A DNA stretch of 32,454 bases from an uncultured Candidatus Saccharibacteria bacterium (GTDB lineage Bacteria; Patescibacteriota; Saccharimonadia; Saccharimonadales; Saccharimonadaceae), in NCBI GenBank assembly GCA_938041005.1, contig CALHZJ010000011.1, positions 1 to 32,454 of the forward strand, written 5' to 3'. The position numbers were made by a program, and so were the translations under genes. How positions within the stretch are numbered: position 1 is the stretch's first letter; each line of letters opens with the position of its first letter. Positions 23,037-30,708 of the stretch are shown here, piece after piece. The notes below the pieces were generated by a model, which searched no databases, had not been told where the DNA came from, and saw only the letters and a list, made by a program, of their open reading frames with translations.

Positions 23037-24392
23037 GTGGATAGTCATGCGGTTTGGCAGGGTGTTTTAGGTGAGATTGAAGTAACTGTATCGTCTTCGT
23101 CGTTTACTGCGTGGTTCAAAAATACCAAATTGGAAATAATCTCCGACAAAGAAGTTCTTATAATTGCGCCGAATATTTTTGCTAGAACTCAACTTGAAAA
23201 GCGATTTCACCCGCAAATATTAGAAGCCTTGGCTCACAATGGCATTAATGCACCGTCTATTTCTTATAACGTCGAATCTAGCAATAAAAAACCGCGCGTT
23301 AATCGTGAAGTTGATAAAAGTGGACAACAAGAAGCAGCGAAGCCGCTGATTTTACCGTCGAGGAAATCTCATTCTAGTAATCTTAACCCCAGATATACCT
23401 TCGACAACTTCATCGTTGGCTCAAGTAACGATTTAGCCTATGCTGCATGCCAAGCGGTCGCCGCACATCCGGGAGAAAAATATAATCCGCTCTATCTTTA
23501 CGGCGGTTCTGGACTTGGTAAAACTCACTTAATGCAAGCTGTTGGTAACGAGATAGTTAAAAAACAACCTTCGGCGCGCGTGCTTTACATCACTACGGAA
23601 ACGTTTGTTAATGAGTTTCTGGATTCCATTCGTTTCAAGAAAAAAGGTTTTTCCGATAAATATCGCAATGTCGATGTATTGATTGTTGATGATATGCAGT
23701 TTATCGCTGGGAAAGAAAAAACTCAGGACGAATTTTTCCATACATTTAACGATCTTCATCAGAACAATAAGCAAATCATTATTAGCTCAGATAAACCGCC
23801 AAAAAGCATTCCTACCCTAACCGATCGTTTGCGCAGTCGATTTGAATGGGGTATGGCAATTGATATTCAGATGCCCGATTATGAAACTCGCTGCGCTATC
23901 GTTAAGGCAAAAGCTGAACTCAGTAACACTGAACTAGATTCCGATGTCGTAGAATATCTGGCGACCAACTTTAAGACGAATATTCGCGAATTGGAAGGCG
24001 CTTTGAATCGACTGCTTGCTTATGCGGAAATGCAAAATTTCACTCCTGATTTAGCGGCGGCTGAAGGAATTTTGGGAGATATCAAACGCAATAGACCACA
24101 ACACATAACCGCCAAACAGATACTTGATAAGACGGCTCGTTATTATAATATTGACGTAAAAGATATGTGCTCATCCAGACGAGACAAATTTATCGCAATG
24201 CCAAGGCAAATTGCAATGTTTCTTCTGCGCAGTGAACTGAAAATGAGTTTTCCGAAAATTGCCCAAGAGCTTGGACGAAAAGACCACACAACCGCTATGC
24301 ATTCAATTGAAAAAATCACCAAGGAAAGCCTTACAAATGTCAGTATTCGCGAGCAAATTAACGACATTAAGGATAAATTATATGTTCATTAA
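23037..24392 (+). CDS. dnaA: Chromosomal replication initiator DnaA
   Basis: A 451-aa initiator that binds DnaA boxes and opens the origin. Domain I spans about 1-80. A linker of about 35 residues is followed by RYTFDNFIVG (119-128), which opens the AAA+ domain. Walker A GGSGLGKTH (156-164) and Walker B VLIVDDMQF (214-222) are intact. Domain IV has the DNA-recognition signature DHTTAMHSI (416-424). Length is typical. The GTG start is supported by a Shine-Dalgarno site 8 nt upstream and by the conserved first residues (VWQGVLGEIE). It is flanked by DnaA-box clusters on both sides. Confidence 0.98.
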   Translation: MDSHAVWQGVLGEIEVTVSSSSFTAWFKNTKLEIISDKEVLIIAPNIFARTQLEKRFHPQILEALAHNGINAPSISYNVESSNKKPRVNREVDKSGQQEAAKPLILPSRKSHSSNLNPRYTFDNFIVGSSNDLAYAACQAVAAHPGEKYNPLYLYGGSGLGKTHLMQAVGNEIVKKQPSARVLYITTETFVNEFLDSIRFKKKGFSDKYRNVDVLIVDDMQFIAGKEKTQDEFFHTFNDLHQNNKQIIISSDKPPKSIPTLTDRLRSRFEWGMAIDIQMPDYETRCAIVKAKAELSNTELDSDVVEYLATNFKTNIRELEGALNRLLAYAEMQNFTPDLAAAEGILGDIKRNRPQHITAKQILDKTARYYNIDVKDMCSSRRDKFIAMPRQIAMFLLRSELKMSFPKIAQELGRKDHTTAMHSIEKITKESLTNVSIREQINDIKDKLYVH

Positions 24393-24393
24393 T

Positions 24394-24593
24394 TGTGGAA
24401 AAGCTGTGCAGATGTTGTGTTTTTGCGGCGACTTACCAACACACAGATCTGTGGAAAGAAAACGACAAGTCGGCAGACAGTGGAATAATACACAAATATC
24501 CACTATAAAGTCCACAAATAGCACACAGAGTTTTCCACCTATTTTATCGCCACTTCACCCCTGTTTGAACACATTTTTTACCCAGTTTCCACA
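24394..24593. other. Origin region, DnaA-box cluster between dnaA and dnaN
   Basis: The 245-nt dnaA-dnaN gap holds TGTGGAAAA at 24394-24402 and TGTGGAAAG at 24450-24458 (boxes on the minus strand), AAGTCCACA at 24508-24516, TTTTCCACC at 24531-24539 and GTTTCCACA at 24585-24593. The mix of strong and weaker boxes and the length match the second half of a bipartite oriC. I saw no gene in this gap. No convincing dnaN promoter was found, so dnaN may be read from the dnaA promoter. Confidence 0.75.
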
Positions 24594-24637
24594 GCACCTA
24601 TTACTATTAAGACTAATTAAAAATTAAGGAAAGTATA

Positions 24638-25735
24638 ATGAAAGTATCAGTCACCCAAGAAAAACTTGCAAAAGCACTTAATCTAATCAAAGATATCGCA
24701 TCAAGTCGCAATGAACTGCCGATATTGAATAATATTTTACTTCGCACTGATGGAGGAAGATTATTGATTGCTGGAACGAATTTGGAAATTGCTTCCACTC
24801 AATACATTGGCGCGAAAATTGAAGATCATGGATCCATTACAATCCCTGCTCGATTGGTATCAGAATTCATCACAAACCTACCAAGCGGTCCGGTGGAACT
24901 TGAAACTAAAAATGAGCATCTTCATATAACTTCAGGAAAATTCTCATCAGTTATCAATGGCGTAGTAGCTGACGAATATCCTGAGCTGCCTACAATTGAC
25001 GAAAAAACCGCTATGCAATATGAAATTGACGTTGAGGATCTTAAAAAAGCCATAATCCAAACGAAGTTGGCTGTCAGCTCTGACGTCACGCGAGCAGTTC
25101 TTACGGGAGTTTATTGGCATAATTACGAAGGATCGCTATACTTGGCTGCTACTGATGGCTACAGGCTGGCAGAAAAGCGTCTGATAAAGTCAGACAATGA
25201 AGTGTCGGCTATTATTCCCGCTTCTACTCTGGCGGAAGTCAGTAAGAGCGTCGGTGATGAGAAGAAAATTACGGTTCTTTTTGACGATTCTCAAGTTTGT
25301 TTTAAGACGGGAGATATGGAAATTGTCAGTCGATTGATTGACGGGAAATTCCCCGATTATCGCCAATTAATTCCATCAACTGCTGAAACTGAGATTGTTA
25401 TTAAGAAATCTGATTTTAGTCGAGTTACGAAAATTGCGGCGTTATTCGCGCGTGAATCTGGCGGTGGAATTACAATTACCGCATCAGAGGAAAATTCTCT
25501 ACTTTCTATTCATTCGATTGCGTCTGAGCTTGGCGAGAATACCTCAGAGGCAACAGCCAAAATATCCGCAGATGGTCAAGTGACGCTTAATTCACGCTAT
25601 CTAACGGAGGTTTTGAATATTATTGACGTGGATGAAATTGTATTCTCATTTGATGGTAAATTGTCGCCGTGTGTAATTCGAGAGCAAGTAAAAAATCCTG
25701 ATTATACGCACATCATTATGCCGCTTAAGAGCTAA
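24638..25735 (+). CDS. dnaN: DNA polymerase III sliding clamp, beta subunit
   Basis: A 365-aa clamp that tethers the replicative polymerase to DNA. The start MKVSVTQEKLAKALNLIKDIASSR, the mid-protein TDGYRLAEKR segment and the C-terminal HIIMPLKS are all characteristic of the three-domain beta clamp. Length is full. AAGGAAAG lies 4 nt before the ATG. The stop overlaps the end of the convergent 241-aa gene by 4 nt (CTAA). No recF or gyrB follows; instead the secretion operon arrives head-on. Confidence 0.98.
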   Translation: MKVSVTQEKLAKALNLIKDIASSRNELPILNNILLRTDGGRLLIAGTNLEIASTQYIGAKIEDHGSITIPARLVSEFITNLPSGPVELETKNEHLHITSGKFSSVINGVVADEYPELPTIDEKTAMQYEIDVEDLKKAIIQTKLAVSSDVTRAVLTGVYWHNYEGSLYLAATDGYRLAEKRLIKSDNEVSAIIPASTLAEVSKSVGDEKKITVLFDDSQVCFKTGDMEIVSRLIDGKFPDYRQLIPSTAETEIVIKKSDFSRVTKIAALFARESGGGITITASEENSLLSIHSIASELGENTSEATAKISADGQVTLNSRYLTEVLNIIDVDEIVFSFDGKLSPCVIREQVKNPDYTHIIMPLKS

Positions 25736-26457
25736 ATATCTCTATAAGTATAGCACCAGTCGGGATTTGAGCCTCTACATTGAACTGCAACTCCTGTAGA
25801 CTTCTCTTTCTCTGTTGGCCAGATGTGATTATTGACTTTGATGTCATAATCTTCTTGGTTTATCCCCTTTTCTTTTAGCTTGGCAAACGCCTCGTCAATT
25901 TGAGAGCGATTAAAATAGTCCGTTACTGTTATACATATTCCTATAGTCTTATCTCCTCCAGATCGATATCTGTCACATGGAAATATATAGAAATCTCTGC
26001 CGTGGATAGGTAAAGATTTGATAGCAGGATTTTTATTTTCCAATTGACGAGTAGCTTCTTTACCTTTTTTACCAGCTATGCCCTCCTTGATATCGGTGTA
26101 CCTGTCTTTTGCATATTCTTTTTTAGCTTCATCTGTAATAGGTTCTAAGGCGAATATGATGTTTTTCTTCTCATTTTTGCTAATATTTATTTCTGTAGTA
26201 TAACTTTCAAATCCGTTAGCTGAGAAGGTAAATTTATGGTTACCGTGCTTTACTTTAATATCTTTCCTGGATGAAATTCGCTGGTTTTTTACATCGCCAT
26301 AAGACATCGTCAAGTTGTCGGGTATGGAATATACGTATATCGTGGCATCGAATTGCAGTAGATAAACTGCGTATATGATCAGTGAGATGGATAATCCTAC
26401 GAATGAGACGATAGCTATTTTGACTTTGCGATCTAATTGTATAAAAATATTGAACAT
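25732..26457 (-). CDS. Membrane-anchored protein with PEGA-like domain
   Basis: A 241-aa protein with one hydrophobic segment (about 13-35), followed by a beta-rich domain (about 38-105) in which KVKHGNHKFTFSANGFESYTTEI resembles the G-x-H-x3-V...GY/F pattern of PEGA surface domains. Then come a Lys-rich charged region (105-150) and a C-terminal part with four Cys, ending CRGSNPDWCYTYRDI. It is last in the secretion operon, 2 nt after the transglycosylase gene, so coupled translation is likely. It may be an external accessory of the secretion apparatus. The PEGA call is tentative. Confidence 0.65.
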   Translation of the reverse strand: MFNIFIQLDRKVKIAIVSFVGLSISLIIYAVYLLQFDATIYVYSIPDNLTMSYGDVKNQRISSRKDIKVKHGNHKFTFSANGFESYTTEINISKNEKKNIIFALEPITDEAKKEYAKDRYTDIKEGIAGKKGKEATRQLENKNPAIKSLPIHGRDFYIFPCDRYRSGGDKTIGICITVTDYFNRSQIDEAFAKLKEKGINQEDYDIKVNNHIWPTEKEKSTGVAVQCRGSNPDWCYTYRDI

Positions 26458-26459
26458 AA

Positions 26460-27674
26460 TTATTTATTTAACCTCGCTACTACATTAGTTGAATATCCCA
26501 ATTGAGTCTGTACGCGACCAATATTTGCGTATCTAGGAGGATGATCTCCAAGAGATGCCTCTACTGCGACATTACCGTCACCCTGATCTCCGATATATAT
26601 CATTGTGTGCCCGTAAGATCCCGAACCGCTGTAGACTAATATATCGCCAGGCTGAAGATCACTAGGAGATTTAGTATTTATGATAGTATATTTTGATGAA
26701 TTCATTACATAATCTCTTTGGATGCTGGTGCCTGCTGGCGGGTAGTCTGGGTCAGCTCCACTGGCACGCATAACAGTAGATACATACTTTCCACAGTCAT
26801 TCATATCTCCACCGGCTTCAGGGTTGTATTTAGCACGAGCATCTATATATGCCTGTGAGGGTGTGCTGGGGTTGTCTTTATTTATCATTCCTTTTGCCGT
26901 TTCTACTATACTTCCGGCATGAACGCCGCCACTATTTGCGCAATTTGACACATTAGCTGAGCTATTTTCGCTACCACCTTCTCCTGAAGGTGCCGGATCT
27001 TTGTAGTTTGGGTGACCTGATTTTGTAAAGTCGCTGTTAAATAGTTCGTAGATATTTTTAAGATAGTTTTGAGTTTCCGTTGGAGCATCAGTTAAAGGAC
27101 TAGAATCTGATGTGTGATTTTGAATATTGCCGCCACCCCAGTTATAAGCACCTGCTGCATATAGAATTGTCATAGGTTCCCGCTTCCATGGACTACCAAT
27201 GTCGCCTAATGGAGTATTTTTATCAGTACTCAGAGACTTAACTAGGTGTGCGGCAGAAAAAACAGCATCATAAGGGTTCATAATATCAGCCTTACCATCC
27301 CCGTCTCCGTCTTCGGCGTGACCACTCCACGTTCCCGGCATAAATTGCATAGGACCACTAGCGCCAACCGGTGAAGATGCCCATTGAGAGTTTAGTGGTT
27401 TCCAAGTGTTTCCCTGTTCTGTTAAGTATAATGCTGCTAGAAAGTTAGGATTAACGCCGTGCTTTTCTGCTGCTGCGGAAAAAATTTTCCCCCAGTCCGA
27501 TGGGATATTTTTAGATAATTCGGCTGACACAGATCCTGCTGCTTCGGTACAGGCAGAACTTTTTGAACTGTATAATCGTATATTTTGAGCAGGATAATCA
27601 GCCTCCGTTAGAGCTGAGGTGTTTTGCGATAGCAATAATATTGCGATCATAGAAAATATAATAGATTTTTTCAT
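26460..27674 (-). CDS. Secreted lytic transglycosylase with NlpC/P60- or CHAP-like peptidase domain
   Basis: A 404-aa wall hydrolase with two active domains. I start at ATG 27674 rather than an in-frame ATG at 27710, because 27674 gives a clean signal peptide (KKSIIFSMIAILLLSQNTSA), lies 5 nt after the upstream stop and has AAGGAAGG before it. The transglycosylase domain (about 58-190) has catalytic E86 in LTEQGNTW, GASGPMQFMPGTW (104-116) and a DGDGDGKAD calcium-type loop (122-130). A Ser/Gly linker follows. The second domain has Cys294 (MNDCGKYV) and His356 (YGHTMIY), the Cys-His pair of NlpC/P60 or CHAP amidases. This is the expected VirB1-like role: opening the wall for a secretion channel. 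Confidence 0.87.
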   Translation of the reverse strand: MKKSIIFSMIAILLLSQNTSALTEADYPAQNIRLYSSKSSACTEAAGSVSAELSKNIPSDWGKIFSAAAEKHGVNPNFLAALYLTEQGNTWKPLNSQWASSPVGASGPMQFMPGTWSGHAEDGDGDGKADIMNPYDAVFSAAHLVKSLSTDKNTPLGDIGSPWKREPMTILYAAGAYNWGGGNIQNHTSDSSPLTDAPTETQNYLKNIYELFNSDFTKSGHPNYKDPAPSGEGGSENSSANVSNCANSGGVHAGSIVETAKGMINKDNPSTPSQAYIDARAKYNPEAGGDMNDCGKYVSTVMRASGADPDYPPAGTSIQRDYVMNSSKYTIINTKSPSDLQPGDILVYSGSGSYGHTMIYIGDQGDGNVAVEASLGDHPPRYANIGRVQTQLGYSTNVVARLNK

Positions 27675-27679
27675 TTTAA

Positions 27680-30600
27680 TTAAACCTTCCTTGCATACTC
27701 CCAGTGCCACGGCTCAGGCTTGCTGCCGCCAGGCTTTGCCCAAGGCGGATTAACGTAGCCGTATTTATGCGCGTTCGCCTCGAGCCATTTGTATACGGGA
27801 GAATCAAAACCTCCAACATTAATGTCCGCAGCAAGACCCCAACCGTGGTTTGATATGCATGGAGGGGCTGGAGCCGCTCTTGATCCTAGTTCTTTACTAT
27901 ATCTAATTTGTGTTGCGCAATCTCGATATGCCTCATTAATGGTTAAGTTAGATCCGTTATCAGCCTTATATGCTTTATTCATCTCTTCCATAGCCGACGC
28001 GGCCTGTTTATTCATTTTACTTTCAGGAGAAAATGATAGGGTTTGTAAATCTGATTCTGAAATTTCGCCATTGCTATGACCACCCCATCCTGTCTGCTGC
28101 GCCTCTTCTAATTCGGGCTCTCCGACAGCTTCACCGGTTGAAGATGAAGACTTTGAACTATTACTACTGCCACTAGGATCTTTAATGTAATATTTACTAT
28201 CAGTATCGCCCGCACGCTCCGCTAATATACCAGCTACTACCTCCTCTAAAGCACAAGGATCGGAGGTTTTGTAAACAGGAACGACATACCCTGTGCTTCT
28301 ATCTCTCTCTAAGCTCTTCTTTCGAGTTTCATCGTATGTCTTACAGGTTTCTGCGGTGTATTTATTTGGATCGGCGTTCAACACTTCAGGATCTGTATAC
28401 CCATACCAAGGTATTCCCATAGATTTCATGACAGCTAATCTATTAGTGGCCGCTGAAGCTCGATTGTTCGGCATTAATGGCGACAATAATAAGGCTGGTG
28501 TTTTTGCCAAGAAATTAATGGCAGATTTTTTACCGATTGGCATTATGGCAAGCATTTGATTTGCTACTGAATTTCTCAAGTTAGGGTCAAATATCTTTGC
28601 TAGCATTGGCTGTTGCTCAAAATCTTCCTTATCTTCTTGCTCTGCTTTTGTTGCTATCATCGCCAATTCATTATCGCTCAATAATTTACCACCGATACCA
28701 GACCCAGACTCTGTTTTGCCGTTTTCTAGACTATCCGCCGTTGAGACCATCTGTGCGCCAACCAAACCTTCGTAATTATTGTTTCCTGGAGCATCAATAC
28801 CAACGTTTGGAATATTAAATATGTAACTAATTGCCCATTGGACTAAGGTGCCCATTATGTCCTGTGAAAAGTCCATTACTTGCTTAATTCCAGGTAATTG
28901 AGTGACAAAGTTTACAATGGGTCCCGTTATTTGGGATGCTATATCACCAGCTACGTCAATTACAGCTCCTATAGAATTATTCCAAAAGTTAGCTACTGCG
29001 GCTAGTACTTGCCATGCTGGATTTTTGGTAAATGCTGTATAATCCTGGACAACTTTCTTTTCAGGACAAACAAGTTCGCCTGGATCTAACGTAACAACCT
29101 TCTCTTTGCCGTCAACAGTACATTTAGTTCGTATTCCGCCAGATGCAGATACACTGTTGCCAGATAGAATTGGGAGTATAGATGATGTGATTCCACCAGC
29201 CTGAATTTCACTGTACAGTGGTGATGATTCTGCTCCGTCAAATAAGCTTGTCGCAAGCTCTAAATATCGAATATCTTGTAAGTCTCCAGTTTTCATCATA
29301 TCATTTACTACAACTGGACTAATGCCTTCATCGTAAGCGAAAGAGGCGTAGGTTTGGGCGACTTGAGCTCGTCCTATAACTTCAAGAGTACCCGAGTCTA
29401 GGGCACCTATGAAGCCAGCAGCCATATCAATCGTGCCTACGATAGCCGAAGCAGTTGTGAATTTTTTCATTAGCTCTTTGTTTATTATTTTTGCAATAAG
29501 ACCGTCGCCATTAGCTAGATTATCGGTAAATTTACTAAAAGTATTTTTGTTGGATTTAGCGGCTTCGTAATCCAATTTTGCTTTAGGATCGTTGGGTTTT
29601 TCCTTAAGGGCATTCTCTTTTTTTTCTACATCTCCATCTAGTTTGGTTTTAAGCTTATCGAGCGTTTCTGCACAACCTAAGGCATCTCTACCATTAATGC
29701 ACGATAAGACGGCGGCAAGTTTTGGTGATATTTTTGCGATGGCACGAGAAGCGAATTCAGACTTAATCTTCGCCTTAAAATCTTTCCATGCTCTAACGTG
29801 TTTTTCGGGTATAATATTAAACGATTTTACGCCATATTTATTATATAGAATACGTTTGGATATAAAGCGCATTAAATAATTACGACCGTGTACTCGTTTT
29901 ATATCATTCTTAATTCTTTTCCTTATTTCCTTATGGCCAACCTCTTTTTCTATGCCTTTCATTACACTGTCAAGGTCTTTGTTAACGCTTTTGATAGTGA
30001 AATGAGAAGCCTTGCCTCCTAATCCCGAACGTCCATGGGAATTTATGACTACTTTTACGTTGACGCCTTCTTTTTCAAATTTAGCATCAAGCATTTTCTC
30101 AAACCAAGCGGAATATTTTGTTGAAGTGAGTGAACATATTATACCACCGCCTTTACAAAAAACTAAGTGTTCATCTCCAGGGTAGGCTTCTTTCATAACT
30201 CTCATAGCCAACCAGCGTGTGGTTATATATTGCAAACGTTCTTCTACTGAATAATGAGCAACACTTCCTATCTGTTGGTCTATATTGTCTAGTAGAGAAT
30301 TTAATTTTAATGGCAGAAGAGCTGAAAAAGTGGCTGCTAAGGAAAGTAGAATGCCAACTATAGCTATTATGCCTCTACTTTTTTTCGCAAGCTTTAGAGT
30401 AGATTTTAAATTGTTTCGTTTTTTGTCATTGGACGGTTCATAAAAGCTGTTGTCAGGAATAGAAGATTCCTGGTCGTTAACGGCAGCGCTGGCGGAATCG
30501 TTTTGATTAGGATTCAAATCCGAATCTTTATTATCAAACTGAGATTCAAGGTCGTTTATGGCATCTTTTTCGCGATCACTTAACTCTGACCCACTGTCAG

Positions 30601-30691
30601 AACCAGCCGAGATTTGATCAAACTTAGCCTGCTCAGCAGGATTTAATCTGCTGTCAGTTTCGGAATCCGTCGTGTAATCAACTCGTGCCAT
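27680..30691 (-). CDS. Large secretion-system membrane protein with C-terminal M15 (VanY-like) peptidase
   Basis: A 1003-aa protein. The first 100 residues are acidic and disordered-looking. A membrane segment follows (about 106-130), then a long mixed region with hydrophobic patches near 435-465 and 575-650 (for instance SIGAVIDVAGDIASQ), consistent with a VirB6/TrbL-like channel component. A Ser-rich linker (about 860-885) leads to a C-terminal M15 D,D/L,D-carboxypeptidase-like domain. Its zinc ligands are H949 and D956 in SNHGWGLAADIN, and H996, with E993 as likely base, in EPWHWEY. It lies 17 nt after virB4 and 5 nt before the transglycosylase, so three co-transcribed genes hold the ATPase, channel and two wall-cutting activities. 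The VirB6-like label is inferred from position and size. Confidence 0.78.
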   Translation of the reverse strand: MARVDYTTDSETDSRLNPAEQAKFDQISAGSDSGSELSDREKDAINDLESQFDNKDSDLNPNQNDSASAAVNDQESSIPDNSFYEPSNDKKRNNLKSTLKLAKKSRGIIAIVGILLSLAATFSALLPLKLNSLLDNIDQQIGSVAHYSVEERLQYITTRWLAMRVMKEAYPGDEHLVFCKGGGIICSLTSTKYSAWFEKMLDAKFEKEGVNVKVVINSHGRSGLGGKASHFTIKSVNKDLDSVMKGIEKEVGHKEIRKRIKNDIKRVHGRNYLMRFISKRILYNKYGVKSFNIIPEKHVRAWKDFKAKIKSEFASRAIAKISPKLAAVLSCINGRDALGCAETLDKLKTKLDGDVEKKENALKEKPNDPKAKLDYEAAKSNKNTFSKFTDNLANGDGLIAKIINKELMKKFTTASAIVGTIDMAAGFIGALDSGTLEVIGRAQVAQTYASFAYDEGISPVVVNDMMKTGDLQDIRYLELATSLFDGAESSPLYSEIQAGGITSSILPILSGNSVSASGGIRTKCTVDGKEKVVTLDPGELVCPEKKVVQDYTAFTKNPAWQVLAAVANFWNNSIGAVIDVAGDIASQITGPIVNFVTQLPGIKQVMDFSQDIMGTLVQWAISYIFNIPNVGIDAPGNNNYEGLVGAQMVSTADSLENGKTESGSGIGGKLLSDNELAMIATKAEQEDKEDFEQQPMLAKIFDPNLRNSVANQMLAIMPIGKKSAINFLAKTPALLLSPLMPNNRASAATNRLAVMKSMGIPWYGYTDPEVLNADPNKYTAETCKTYDETRKKSLERDRSTGYVVPVYKTSDPCALEEVVAGILAERAGDTDSKYYIKDPSGSSNSSKSSSSTGEAVGEPELEEAQQTGWGGHSNGEISESDLQTLSFSPESKMNKQAASAMEEMNKAYKADNGSNLTINEAYRDCATQIRYSKELGSRAAPAPPCISNHGWGLAADINVGGFDSPVYKWLEANAHKYGYVNPPWAKPGGSKPEPWHWEYARKV

Positions 30692-30708
30692 ATTTTCTCG
30701 CTATTTTT

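Noticed and set aside
24393..24637. A possible small ORF spanning the dnaA end and the dnaA-dnaN gap (24259-24627)
   Set aside because: It overlaps dnaA out of frame, and its sequence is made mostly from DnaA boxes; no ribosome-binding site is seen.
24638..24643. TATAAT overlapping the dnaN start codon as a promoter
   Set aside because: It would start transcription inside the gene; the AAGGAAAG just before the ATG shows normal leadered translation.
27675..27710. Longer N-terminus for the transglycosylase (start at 27710)
   Set aside because: It would overlap the end of the upstream gene and bury the signal peptide; ATG 27674 has a Shine-Dalgarno site and a clean signal sequence.
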